NCBI GenBank assembly: GCA_937922045.1
Contig: CAKZXA010000018.1
Coordinates: 1 to 38,278 of the forward strand
From: an uncultured Acidimicrobiales bacterium
Lineage (GTDB): Bacteria; Actinomycetota; Acidimicrobiia; Acidimicrobiales; SZUA-35
Reading direction: 5' to 3'
Length of the DNA: 38,278 nt
Below are positions 24,331-33,158 of this stretch, one piece after another. Position 1 is the stretch's first letter, and every line of letters begins with the position of its first letter. The notes below the pieces were generated by a model. That model ran no database searches. It had not been told where the DNA came from and saw only the letters and a program-made list of their open reading frames with translations. Position numbers and translations under genes: made by a program.

Positions 24331-24759
24331 ATGAGTCTTTGGACCCCAGACGGTGAGCGCCCGATTTCCCCCCAGACGGCAACCGATGCCGCCCCACCAT
24401 CCGAGCAACCGCCGCTAACGCCGGAGCAACAGGCCCAGGCTGAGACGATGGCCCACGAACTGTCCGAGGCTCGCGCTCGCCTTCTGGAAACCGATGTCAG
24501 CGCCGTGCTGGCCAACCACGCAATGGGCATCTACGAACTGGCCGCCATCCATCTCACCGCCGACCAGCCGAAGATGGATCAGTCCCAGATTGCGATCGAC
24601 GCCCTGGCCGCCCTCTTGAGCGAACTCAAAGGCAAACTTGGCGAAGCCGAGAGCACCCTGCTCGAAGCGCTTCACCAGATCCGCCTGGCGTTCGTCCATC
24701 GCCAGAATCAGCTGGCAGACGCCGGGTCCGATCCAGCCGAATCCGCACCGGAAAGCTAG
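24331..24759 (+). CDS. DUF1844-like protein
   Basis: 142 aa, soluble. Residues 1-45 are Pro/Gln/Ala-rich and probably disordered. Residues 55-130 are helical: VLANHAMGIYELAAIHL, IAIDALAALLSELKGKLGEAE and ALHQIRLAFVH. This pattern matches the DUF1844 family as I know it, whose actinobacterial members often sit beside infC; the function is unknown. It probably has a leaderless start (see 24318-24323). Its TAG stop shares CTAG with the convergent GGDEF-EAL gene. Confidence 0.8.
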   Translation: MSLWTPDGERPISPQTATDAAPPSEQPPLTPEQQAQAETMAHELSEARARLLETDVSAVLANHAMGIYELAAIHLTADQPKMDQSQIAIDALAALLSELKGKLGEAESTLLEALHQIRLAFVHRQNQLADAGSDPAESAPES

Positions 24760-26495
24760 CCTCCTACGGGCAAGGAGGCGCCTACAACAGCTCCGTCGGG
24801 ATGGCCTTCGAAGAGCAGGCGTTCAACCTGACTGGCTGGCCCAGGTCGACAGTAAAAGAAGCCCTGTTGCAGATTGATCCCTAGCTGAATCAGAACCTCG
24901 GCCTGCGTCTCGTCCTCCACACCCTCGGCGATGAGATCGAAACCGACCTCATCAGCCAATGCCACGATGGCGGCAACGACCTTGTAGTCGACGGGGTTGG
25001 TGGCGATACTTTCGACGAAACTTCGATCGATCTTGATGCTCGATGCCAGCCCCCAAGATCGCAACGCTCCTAGTGCGGCCTGATTCGCCCCGAAGTCATC
25101 GACGGCAAAGCGGACTCCAGACTGCTCAAGTCTTGTAAGCATCGCTCGCGCTGAGGGTTCGAGTTCATCGAGCTCGCCCTCGGAGATCTCCAGAACCAGT
25201 TGTTCGGGCTGAAGATCGTGGCGGGCCAGGGCGCTTTCCACCCTTTCCATCAGCCTGACATCACGCACCTGGCGGCGATCGAGGTTGACCGAGACCGCAA
25301 CGGAGCTTCCCGATCGCCTGGTCCATTCGGCAACCTGGGCGCAGGCTCGATCGAGCACAACATCACCAAGATCAATGATGAGCGACGATTCGGCTGCAAC
25401 CGGCAAGAAGTCGGCCGGATGCACCATGCCGTGAATCGGGTGTTCCCAGCGGACCAACGCCTCGAAAAGCACCACCTCGTTGGTGGCTCGGTCGACGAGG
25501 GGCTGATAGTGCACAATGATTTGTTCGGAGGTAAGAGCACTCCGTAGCGCTTGTTCTAGCTCGAGACGGGCGATGGCCCGGTTGCGGAGGTCGGCGCTGA
25601 ACGCAACGCGGCTCCCAAGCCCCTGACGTCTCGCTTCAGCTAACGCCAACTCGGCGTCGCCCAACAGAGCATCCGGACCGGGTCGCTCCCCCATCAGGTA
25701 CTCGTCGGCCAAGCAGTAGGCGGCGCCAATGGTGACCGAAACCCTCTGACTTCTGGCTGCGGTGGCACCACCCGAGCCGAGCTCCATCGGTTCGTTCAGC
25801 AACCGATCGATGTCGGTGAGAAGATAGTCGAGGTCTCGAACCGTCGGCAGGTCGCGGGTCACAATGGCGAACTCGTCACCCCCGATTCGCCCTACGAGCG
25901 ACTCGACCTCCGATCCTCCATGCCGATCGGTCTGCAGCACACCTTCCAGCCGGGCCGCCACCTCGGCCAGGATGGCATCCCCTCCCGCCCGACCAAGCGA
26001 CTCGTTGATCAGCGACATCCGATCGATGTCGCAGTACAACACCAGCAACAGTTCACCTCGTCCGAGCTCGGTCAGCAGGCGGCGCACCTCGGCGTACACA
26101 TGGGCCTGGGTTGCGACGCCGGTTAGCTCGTCCCGACCGAGGGCCCGGTGCAGGCGGTCGACCAGGTTGTAGGCAGCGACAAGCCGCGAACTCAGGCGAT
26201 GAACGGCAGCCGCGCCAGCAACAACCAGAAAGCCCATAACGAGGATCGGCGTGGCCCGAGCTGACGGACTTTCAGCGCCCATAACAATCACAAAGAGCGC
26301 AAGTTGGGCGGTGGCGATGGCAGCGGTCGCCACGATCTGCCACATTGGCGTTCTGCTTGCTATCGAAGCAAAGGCCTTGACCAGGCCGTTGAACGTGAGC
26401 AGGCGGTCTAGATCCTCAAAGACCTCGTCGGGCAAGGCGCCACGCCGCTCTCCTTTCGGCGGTTCGGCGCGGTGGAGATAATCGGAACCCGACAC
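24756..26495 (-). CDS. GGDEF-EAL cyclic di-GMP signalling protein
   Basis: 579 aa membrane protein. Two hydrophobic segments at about 51-72 and 82-98 form a hairpin anchor without a recognisable sensor domain. The GGDEF domain begins with GRDELTGVA (about 122) and has an intact GRIGGDEFAIV (GGDEF about 205-209). The EAL domain has FEALVRW (Glu about 345), the metal-site residues in EISEGEL, VDDFGAN and KIDRSFV, AEGVED and QGFFYCRP, so both cyclase and phosphodiesterase motifs look complete. Which activity dominates cannot be told. The start is GTG 26495 with a weak Shine-Dalgarno. It follows the MoaB-like gene by 63 bp. Confidence 0.93.
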   Translation of the reverse strand: MSGSDYLHRAEPPKGERRGALPDEVFEDLDRLLTFNGLVKAFASIASRTPMWQIVATAAIATAQLALFVIVMGAESPSARATPILVMGFLVVAGAAAVHRLSSRLVAAYNLVDRLHRALGRDELTGVATQAHVYAEVRRLLTELGRGELLLVLYCDIDRMSLINESLGRAGGDAILAEVAARLEGVLQTDRHGGSEVESLVGRIGGDEFAIVTRDLPTVRDLDYLLTDIDRLLNEPMELGSGGATAARSQRVSVTIGAAYCLADEYLMGERPGPDALLGDAELALAEARRQGLGSRVAFSADLRNRAIARLELEQALRSALTSEQIIVHYQPLVDRATNEVVLFEALVRWEHPIHGMVHPADFLPVAAESSLIIDLGDVVLDRACAQVAEWTRRSGSSVAVSVNLDRRQVRDVRLMERVESALARHDLQPEQLVLEISEGELDELEPSARAMLTRLEQSGVRFAVDDFGANQAALGALRSWGLASSIKIDRSFVESIATNPVDYKVVAAIVALADEVGFDLIAEGVEDETQAEVLIQLGINLQQGFFYCRPGPASQVERLLFEGHPDGAVVGASLPVGG

Positions 26496-26558
26496 AGTCC
26501 GTCCATCGGCACAACGGCTTGATTCCTTAGAGGCGAGGCAGACGGTCTAGGCCTCAGC

Positions 26559-27080
26559 TCAGTGCGGCCGCCCGCCAGCTAGGAGATCTAGGGCGTGACC
26601 GACAACATCCAGAACCGACTCGAGTGTCTCGACGGCGCCGGTCGTCGATCCTGGCGTATTCAAGATGAGGCATCGACCTCGGGTTCCGGCGGCAGCTCGA
26701 CTCAATCGCCCGAGACCGTTCGGGTTGCACAATCGCATAGCTTCGGCCAGGCCAGGGGCCTGTCGCTCCAAGATCTGGAGCGTGCCCTCGGGGGTGAGAT
26801 CTCGGGGACCGAAGCCCGTGCCGCCCGTGGTCACGATCAACCCTTCAAATCCTTCTGCCAACTCGGTGAGGCAGGTAGCCACCGATTCAACACCATCGGC
26901 AATCTGACGTCGATCGACGACAATCCACCCATCGCGCTCAAGACGTTCAACGACTGCATCGCCCGAGCGATCCTCTCGGGTTCCGCCGACCACCCCATCG
27001 GAGACCGTGACCACCTTGACGTCGAGACCGGTTGGCGGCTTGGCATCCGCCTTCGCTGATGGTGATGTGGCATCGCTCAT
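26559..27080 (-). CDS. MoaB/MogA-family molybdenum cofactor protein
   Basis: 173 aa. Family motifs: VKVVTVSDG near the start, VTTGGTGFGPRDLTPE (molybdopterin-binding loop) and LNTPGSTTGAVETLE. Such proteins adenylate molybdopterin (MogA, MoaB in many bacteria). No other cofactor gene is nearby. Start ATG 27080, or 27089 three codons upstream; neither has a good Shine-Dalgarno. The frame is open far into the divergent gene, but that extension is its shadow. Residues 1-20 are a low-complexity Ser/Ala/Lys leader. Confidence 0.88.
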   Translation of the reverse strand: MSDATSPSAKADAKPPTGLDVKVVTVSDGVVGGTREDRSGDAVVERLERDGWIVVDRRQIADGVESVATCLTELAEGFEGLIVTTGGTGFGPRDLTPEGTLQILERQAPGLAEAMRLCNPNGLGRLSRAAAGTRGRCLILNTPGSTTGAVETLESVLDVVGHALDLLAGGRPH

Positions 27081-27137
27081 AGGCACCATTGTGCCGTCGG
27101 AGATCGTTGGAGCGGACAGGTCACTACCCTTCATCCC

Positions 27138-28271
27138 ATGACTACGCCTGATCGACCCCTTGATCCGACGACTATCGCCGTGACCGCAGGCCGACCCACC
27201 GTGGCCGGCGACCCGCTGAATACACCGCTCATGGCTGCCTCGAACTTCATCGTCGATCCGACTGCCACCGACGGCCGCGTCTACAGCCGCAACGAGGGGA
27301 CCACACAGTGGGAAGCATTCGAGTCGGCCATCGGCCAGCTTGAGGGCGGCCCAGCTGTTTCCTTTGCGTCGGGCATGGCTGCGATCTCCGCCATCCTCAA
27401 CCTCTTGGAGCCGGGAGCGTCGGTGGTCGCACCGGCCGACTGTTATCAAGGTGTTACCGCCATCCTGGACCAGCGGGCCAAGAGCCATGGCTGGAATGTA
27501 CGCATCATCGCAACCACCGACACCCCTGCCTGGCTTGAGGCAATCGATGGCCAACCCGACCTTTTGTGGATCGAGTCTCCCTCCAACCCGATGCTGGAGG
27601 TTGCCGACGTGCCGAGTCTGTGTTCATACGCAGCCGAGCGGGGAGTCGTCGCCGCAGTCGACAATACCTTCGCCACGCCGCTGCTACAAAACCCGCTCCA
27701 ACACGGCGCAACCTACGCAGTCCACAGTGCGACGAAGTTCATAGGTGGACACTCCGACCTGTTGGGAGGCGTCGTGGCCTGCGCTAGTTCCGCCGCAGCC
27801 GATGAGCTTCGCCTGCGCCGATCGCTCGGCGGCGCCACCATGGGAGCGCTCGAAGCTTTCCTGGCTTTGCGTGGGCTGCGCACGCTTCCCGTCCGCCTCG
27901 CTCGGTCTCAGGAAACGGCTGGGATCTTGGCCGAACGTCTACACCAACACGCAGGTGTTGTTCGGGTTGCGTACCCAGGGCTATCGAAAGACCCTGGCGC
28001 CGAGTTGGCGGCCCGCACCATGTCTGGTCCGGGTGCCGTTCTATCCTTCGAGACCATCGGTGATCCCTCACGCCTCGATGTTGCATTGAGCCGGCTGTCA
28101 ATCATCCACAACGCGACCTCGTTGGGCGGCGTCGAGTCCACGATCGAACGCAGGCATCGCCTCCCAGGGCAGGAGATGATTCCGCCCACACTGCTACGCC
28201 TAAGCGTTGGCTGTGAGCACCCAGACGATCTCTGGCAGGACCTAACCGGGGTACTCGACGCCCTTCATTGA
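27138..28271 (+). CDS. cystathionine gamma-synthase/lyase family PLP enzyme
   Basis: 377 aa of the Cys/Met-metabolism PLP family. YSRNEGTTQWEAFESAIGQLEGG is the tetramer/PLP-phosphate region, FASGMAAISA follows, VDNTFATPLLQNPL carries the Asp for the PLP ring, and the Schiff-base Lys is in HSATKFIGGHSDLLGG. Synthase (methionine route), lyase (reverse transsulfuration) and related activities cannot be separated from motifs alone. TACCCT (27125-27130) lies 7 nt before the ATG and no Shine-Dalgarno is visible, suggesting a leaderless transcript. serA-serC follow on the same strand. Confidence 0.92.
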   Translation: MTTPDRPLDPTTIAVTAGRPTVAGDPLNTPLMAASNFIVDPTATDGRVYSRNEGTTQWEAFESAIGQLEGGPAVSFASGMAAISAILNLLEPGASVVAPADCYQGVTAILDQRAKSHGWNVRIIATTDTPAWLEAIDGQPDLLWIESPSNPMLEVADVPSLCSYAAERGVVAAVDNTFATPLLQNPLQHGATYAVHSATKFIGGHSDLLGGVVACASSAAADELRLRRSLGGATMGALEAFLALRGLRTLPVRLARSQETAGILAERLHQHAGVVRVAYPGLSKDPGAELAARTMSGPGAVLSFETIGDPSRLDVALSRLSIIHNATSLGGVESTIERRHRLPGQEMIPPTLLRLSVGCEHPDDLWQDLTGVLDALH

Positions 28272-28273
28272 TG

Positions 28274-28312
28274 GGCCGCTTGGCCTAGCGCTGCGGCTAG
28301 ACCCCAGCGGCC
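28274..28312 (+). promoter_or_regulatory. nested stem-loop between the PLP-enzyme gene and serA
   Basis: Outer stem GGCCGCT/AGCGGCC (28274-28280 with 28306-28312) and inner stem CTAGC/GCTAG (28285-28289 with 28296-28300). It begins 2 bp after the stop codon, as a terminator would, but has no T-run. TATCCT at about 28321-28326 just downstream could be a -10 for serA. Confidence 0.5.
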
Positions 28313-28402
28313 AATGTGTTGTATCCTGCAAAAAGAAGTTTGAACCGAAACGACCTCGTCGCCCGCTTTGGCCGGTGCCGAGCTTCGAGAACCGGAGTAC
28401 AA

Positions 28403-29611
28403 GTGAAGATTCTCTGCGCCGACTCTGTCGACGTGTCCAGCCTGAGCCCGCTTGTCGAAGCTGGCCACGAATGTTCCATTCGACCAGAGCTGACCGCTGA
28501 CACCCTCCCCGAAGCTATTCCCGGACATGACGTCCTGGTGGTTCGGAGCACGAAGGTCACCGACGCCGCGATCAGCGCCGCCGACCGACTCGGCCTCATC
28601 GTGAGGGCTGGCGCTGGCACCGACAACATCGACCAGGAAGCCGCCTCGGCCAAGGGCATCTATGTGTGCAACGTGCCTGGTCGCAATGCGATCGCGGTTG
28701 CCGAGTTGACCATGGCTCTGCTTCTCGCCGTAGACCGGCGGGTCGCAGCCAACGACGCCGAGCTCAAGTCGGGGGCCTGGAACAAGAAAACTTATACAAA
28801 GGCTGATGGCATCTATGGCAAAAACATGGCCATCATCGGCCTGGGCGATATCGGTTTGGCGGTTGCCGAACGGGCCAAAGCCTTTGGACTGACCGTCGGA
28901 GCGGTTCGCAAACCAGACCGCTCAGCCGCCTCCCTGAGCGCAATCCGGTCGATCGGCGTTCGCTTGTTCGACACGCTCGATGAACTCTTGGCTAGCGCCG
29001 ACATCGTGTCGATCCATGTGCCCAAATCAGCGGAAACGATCGGCATGGTCGACGACGTCTTCCTCTCCAAGCTACGGAACGGTGCCATCCTGCTCAATAC
29101 TTCTCGAGGCGACATCGTCGACGAGGCCGCCCTCCTCGCGTCGCTCGACAGTGGCCGTATACGTGCCGGGCTCGACGTCTATGCCAACGAGCCGTCATCG
29201 TCCGATGGCGACTTCGCCTCGACGTTGGCCAAACACCCGGCTGTTGTCGGCACCCACCACATAGGTGCGTCAACCACCCAGGCTCAGCAATCGGTCGCTG
29301 AGGGGACGGTCGAAACGATCGAAGCCTACTGTGCGGGCGCACCCATCAACTGCACAAACCTACGAGTCGAACCGGCTGGGGTTTCCAATCTCACCATCCG
29401 GCACCTTGACAGGGTTGGTGTCTTGGCCAAGATCTTTGCCGTGCTTCGAACCAATGGGATCAACGTGCAGCAGATGCAAAACCGTGTATTCCGCGGCGGC
29501 CAGGCCGCCGTGGCCAGCATCAACGTTGGCTCAGTCCCCAATGCAGATGTGCTGGCCCAACTTGCCGAAGTCGATGAAGTCCTCAACCTGTCCGTCAGCG
29601 AGCCAAGCTAA
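28403..29611 (+). CDS. serA: D-3-phosphoglycerate dehydrogenase with C-terminal ACT domain
   Basis: 402 aa, first step of serine synthesis. The N-terminal substrate domain is split by the NAD domain: VRAGAGTDNID, NVPGRNAIAVAELTMALLL, IIGLGDIGLAVAERAKAFG (nucleotide loop), LNTSRGDIVDEAALL and the catalytic His in THHIGAST. The last 75 or so residues (NLTIRHLDRVGVLAKIFAVL) are an ACT domain, the usual serine sensor. It lacks the extra intervening domain of mycobacterial SerA (about 530 aa). Start GTG 28403 has CGGAG 5 nt upstream; the frame is open further upstream without similarity. serC follows 12 bp later. Confidence 0.95.
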   Translation: MKILCADSVDVSSLSPLVEAGHECSIRPELTADTLPEAIPGHDVLVVRSTKVTDAAISAADRLGLIVRAGAGTDNIDQEAASAKGIYVCNVPGRNAIAVAELTMALLLAVDRRVAANDAELKSGAWNKKTYTKADGIYGKNMAIIGLGDIGLAVAERAKAFGLTVGAVRKPDRSAASLSAIRSIGVRLFDTLDELLASADIVSIHVPKSAETIGMVDDVFLSKLRNGAILLNTSRGDIVDEAALLASLDSGRIRAGLDVYANEPSSSDGDFASTLAKHPAVVGTHHIGASTTQAQQSVAEGTVETIEAYCAGAPINCTNLRVEPAGVSNLTIRHLDRVGVLAKIFAVLRTNGINVQQMQNRVFRGGQAAVASINVGSVPNADVLAQLAEVDEVLNLSVSEPS

Positions 29612-29623
29612 GTGAGAGATCCA

Positions 29624-30709
29624 ATGCAACGAGCACACAATTTCTGCGCAGGTCCCTGCACTCTTCCCACGAGCGTTCTGGCCGAGTTAGCCGATGAACT
29701 ACCGAACTTCAACGACTCGGGCATGTCGCTCATCGAAATGAGCCATCGAAGTGCCGATTATGACGCCGTCCATTCCGAGACTCTCGATCTAGCCCGTCGC
29801 CTTTTCAACGTACCGAGCGACTTCTCAACCCTGTTGCTTCAAGGCGGCGCAACGCTTCAGTTCGCAATGATCCCAATGAACCTGTTGGCGACGCCGGAGG
29901 CCAAGGCCGCCCATATCGTCAGCGGTTCGTGGGGCAAGAAGGCTTTCGCCGATGCGAAGAAGTGCGCAAGCGCCTACAGCGCTTGGTCTGGCGAGGACTC
30001 CAACTTCACCACCTTGCCGACGATGGCCGACCTGAACCTTGAGGACGGGACTCGCTACCTGCACCTGACCTCAAACGAGACGATCGGCGGAATCCGGTTC
30101 AACGATTTCGTCGACCCCGGCGTTCCGATCGTGGCTGACATGTCGTCGGACTACATGAGTCGACCGATTCCGTGGGACCGGTTCGACGTCGTTTACGGCG
30201 GTGCCCAAAAGAACCTCGGACCGGCGGGCCTCAGCGTCGTCTTCATTCGTTCCTCCCTCCTTGAGGAGATGCCCGACACCCTGCCCGACTACCTGAGCTA
30301 CAAGTATCACGAGCCCGCGGGCAGCCTGGCCAACACGCCGCCGGTCTTTGCCATCTGGGCCACCGGCAAGGTCATGAAGTGGATGGAAGCCAGTGGTGGA
30401 GTCGAGGAAATGGAGCGTCGCGCCGCCAAACGCTCGGCCATGATCTACGACACCATCGACGCCAGCGACGGCTTCTATACCAACCCCGTCGATTCGGCCT
30501 ATCGCTCACACATGAACATCGTGTTCCGGCTCGGGTCAGAGGATCTTGAGAAGATCTTCTTGGCCGAAGCCGACAAGCACGATCTACGAAACCTTAAAGG
30601 CCACCGCTCCGTTGGCGGCATGCGAGCCAGCGTCTATAACGCCCTGCCAACCGAGAGCGTCCAAGCCCTCGTCGATTTCATGGGCTCCTTCTCCGCCCAA
30701 CACGGTTAG
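29624..30709 (+). CDS. serC: phosphoserine aminotransferase
   Basis: 361 aa class V PLP aminotransferase, converting 3-phosphohydroxypyruvate to phosphoserine. NFCAGPCTLP at the N-terminus (most have NFxAGPA), EMSHRS, LLQGGATLQFAMIPMNLL, MSSDYMSRPI, and the Schiff-base Lys in YGGAQKNLGPAGL; GMRASVYNALP near the end. A GTG at 29612 would add four residues; neither start has a strong Shine-Dalgarno. No serB is seen in the window. Confidence 0.95.
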   Translation: MQRAHNFCAGPCTLPTSVLAELADELPNFNDSGMSLIEMSHRSADYDAVHSETLDLARRLFNVPSDFSTLLLQGGATLQFAMIPMNLLATPEAKAAHIVSGSWGKKAFADAKKCASAYSAWSGEDSNFTTLPTMADLNLEDGTRYLHLTSNETIGGIRFNDFVDPGVPIVADMSSDYMSRPIPWDRFDVVYGGAQKNLGPAGLSVVFIRSSLLEEMPDTLPDYLSYKYHEPAGSLANTPPVFAIWATGKVMKWMEASGGVEEMERRAAKRSAMIYDTIDASDGFYTNPVDSAYRSHMNIVFRLGSEDLEKIFLAEADKHDLRNLKGHRSVGGMRASVYNALPTESVQALVDFMGSFSAQHG

Positions 30710-30718
30710 AGGTCGCGT

Positions 30719-31966
30719 ATGGCAGCCATCAAACCCCTTCATCTAGACATCGTTGGGCGTGACTGGGCCGACGAGGTTCCTTCGCCGCCCCACGATGCCT
30801 TGACGCCGACTCAACGCAGGGCACATCTCGATCAGCATCCCTTGTCCTACCTCGGTGTAACGAAAGCGCCTGAGGACGCCGATCCCCAGACCCCAACAAC
30901 TACCCAGGAGTTGCTGAACGCCGGGCGCCGCCAGCTCGAGCAGCTGCTCGACGCCGGCGCCTTCGACAGCACCGACGAAGCTGGCTATTTCCTCTACCGG
31001 CTCGACACCGAGACCTCCTCGCAATGCGGGATCGTTTGTGGCGTAGCCGTCGATGACTATGACACCGGCGTCGTACGTATCCACGAACAGGTTCGGACCG
31101 ACCGAGCCCTCCACCTGGCCCACCACCTCAGCGTGGTGGGGGCCCAGTCCAGCCCGATCGCTCTCGGCTTCGAAGCATCCGGGGCCCTGGAAGGCGCCTT
31201 GGAGGCCGAGAGGTCCGACGCACCGCTTGTTGATGTCACCTCCGATGACGGTCTCCGTCAACGGGTGTGGCCCGTCATAGATGCCCAGCACATAAGCGCA
31301 ATCGAAAGCGAGCTGGCATCACAGCCTCTCTACCTGATCGACGGTCACCATCGAGCGGCTGCCGCGTCGACCTACCGTTCAGCTCAGCTTGGCGATGCTC
31401 ACGACGACACCTTCGATTGGATGCTGTGCGCAATCTTCCCTCTGAGCCACCTCCGCAATAAGGCCTTCCACCGAGTCCTTCATGGCATCGACGATGCCGC
31501 CGAATTACGCGTTCAGCTGAAGGAGCTTTTCGCCAGCCGTTCGGTCGCCTCACCTTCCGAGGCTTCGCACCGAGGCCCGAGCGAAATCGTGGTGAGACTC
31601 CCGGACGACGATGGCTGGCTCCTCATCGATATTCCCCTCGTGGAGACCGCCGACGACGCCGCCACCATCATTGCCAATCTCGATACGGTTCGGTTAGCCA
31701 CCCGGTTGCTCGGCCCCGAGTTCGATGTAGATGAGGCTCAGCCCGACGGACGGTTGACCTATCAGCCCGGCTTCGCCGACGCCAGCTCGCTGGCCGCGAT
31801 CGTGCCCGAAGCCGACGAGGCAATTTTCATCATGCGGCCGGTACAGATGTCTGAGCTCGTTGCTGCCTCTGATGCTGGCCTGGTGATGCCACCGAAATCG
31901 ACCTACTTCGAGCCAAAAGTCCGGTCGGGAATCTTCCTGCACCGGAATCGTAGGTCCATCGGCTGA
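30719..31966 (+). CDS. DUF1015 family protein
   Basis: 415 aa. Landmarks: RIHEQVRTDRALHLAHHL near residue 120, YLIDGHHRAAAAS near 205, and MPPKSTYFEPKVRSGIF near the C-terminus, all as in DUF1015. A HEQ/DGHHR pattern suggests a metal or nucleotide site, but the function is not established. DUF1015 genes commonly neighbour serA/serC, from memory, and here the ATG is 9 bp after the serC stop with GAGG between, so co-transcription is likely. A link to serine metabolism is inference. Confidence 0.88.
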   Translation: MAAIKPLHLDIVGRDWADEVPSPPHDALTPTQRRAHLDQHPLSYLGVTKAPEDADPQTPTTTQELLNAGRRQLEQLLDAGAFDSTDEAGYFLYRLDTETSSQCGIVCGVAVDDYDTGVVRIHEQVRTDRALHLAHHLSVVGAQSSPIALGFEASGALEGALEAERSDAPLVDVTSDDGLRQRVWPVIDAQHISAIESELASQPLYLIDGHHRAAAASTYRSAQLGDAHDDTFDWMLCAIFPLSHLRNKAFHRVLHGIDDAAELRVQLKELFASRSVASPSEASHRGPSEIVVRLPDDDGWLLIDIPLVETADDAATIIANLDTVRLATRLLGPEFDVDEAQPDGRLTYQPGFADASSLAAIVPEADEAIFIMRPVQMSELVAASDAGLVMPPKSTYFEPKVRSGIFLHRNRRSIG

Positions 31967-31988
31967 CGCTCCGGGCGACGATCACAAG

Positions 31989-33158
31989 CTAGTGTCGTCG
32001 CAGTTTGAACGCCATCATGCCGTCGCTGGTGTCGGGCAAGAGATACACGACGCCCGACGTCAGCCGACGCCATTCCTGTGGTGCGTCAATCTCGACCAGT
32101 TCGACATCGTCACGACGGCTGCGAATCTGGTCGAGAACACCGACCGTCTCGGTGGTCGTCAACGTGCACACACTATAGAGCAGCTCGCCTCCGCTTCTGA
32201 GGAGGTCGAGGCCAGCAAGAACCAGCTCGACCTGAAGCTCGGCGAGACGTTCTGGCGCTTCGGGCTCGATCCGCCATCGAGCGTCGGCGCGGCGGCGGAA
32301 GCTGCCGAAACCCGAGCACGGCGCATCGACCAAAACCCGATCGGCGCATCCAGGCCGCAGCGAAGGTGAACGACCATCGGTGACGAGAACGGGGAGTCGT
32401 AGGTCAAGCCGTTCAGCGTTGGACTGCACGAGACGGCCACGAGACAGGCGTCTGTCGACCGCTATGACGCTTGCACCTTCGCTGGCCATCCCGGTAGCTT
32501 TCCCACCAGGAGCGGCGCAGAGATCGATTACGAGCTCGCCTTCGACCGCGCCGACCAAGCCAGCAACAGCTTGCGAAGCCGGATCTTGGACGTAGCCGTC
32601 GGCCCGCTCACTCGTGGTGGCCGGCTCGTTCATGGCGCTAAGCGCAGCCATCGCATCATCGTGCCCTAGATCCTGAATAAAGCGCTCGACCAGCCAGTCG
32701 GGATAGCTCATCTCGATGGCGGGGCTGGGGAAAACGGCCTCGGACTCAGACACGCGTCGCAGCACAGCGTTTACAACCGAGCGTCCAGGCCCTGTTGTGG
32801 CCGCCACTGTGGCGTTTACTGCGGCATGGGGTGGTGTGTGCAGGTAGTGGAGTTGGAAGGCGCCGAGCCGTAGAGCCGCCCGCACATGACTGTCGGTTGG
32901 GCCGACCACGAAGCGATCGACCAAGTAATCACACGCCCGACGCATCCGCGTGGTGCCGTACACCAACTGGGTCACAAACCGTCGGTCTTCGGGTGACAGG
33001 TTCGATCGGCCCAGCATTTCAGGGAGCAACAGGTTCGCGTAGGCGCCGCCCGTGTCGATGCGCTCAAGGGCTTCGAGCGCTAGGCGGCGGCTTGCACCAC
33101 CGATGTGCTGTATTTGGTCGTCTGTTTCGATTGCTTCGACATCGATCGGTTTAGACAA
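31989..33158 (-). CDS. rsmB: 16S rRNA (cytosine-C5)-methyltransferase RsmB
   Basis: 389 aa from TTG 33158. An N-terminal NusB-like RNA-binding domain (ALEALERIDTGGAYANLLLPE, RFVTQLVYGTTR, about 20-140) is followed by a SAM Rossmann domain: VIDLCAAPGGKATGMA (motif I), VLVDAPCSGFGS (motif IV, Cys that releases product) and YSVCTLTTTE (motif VI, nucleophilic Cys). Somewhat short against about 430-450 in most bacteria. No ATG or GTG suits the N-terminus; the TTG overlaps the fmt stop by 8 nt, favouring coupling. The frame continues into fmt as shadow. Confidence 0.93.
   Translation of the reverse strand: MSKPIDVEAIETDDQIQHIGGASRRLALEALERIDTGGAYANLLLPEMLGRSNLSPEDRRFVTQLVYGTTRMRRACDYLVDRFVVGPTDSHVRAALRLGAFQLHYLHTPPHAAVNATVAATTGPGRSVVNAVLRRVSESEAVFPSPAIEMSYPDWLVERFIQDLGHDDAMAALSAMNEPATTSERADGYVQDPASQAVAGLVGAVEGELVIDLCAAPGGKATGMASEGASVIAVDRRLSRGRLVQSNAERLDLRLPVLVTDGRSPSLRPGCADRVLVDAPCSGFGSFRRRADARWRIEPEAPERLAELQVELVLAGLDLLRSGGELLYSVCTLTTTETVGVLDQIRSRRDDVELVEIDAPQEWRRLTSGVVYLLPDTSDGMMAFKLRRH

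Noticed and set aside
27081-27554. N-terminal extension of the MoaB-like protein
   Set aside because: It runs antisense through the start of the cystathionine synthase/lyase gene and has no MoaB similarity.
28316-28402. N-terminal extension of SerA
   Set aside because: GTG 28403 has a good Shine-Dalgarno and matches the family N-terminus; the upstream residues do not.
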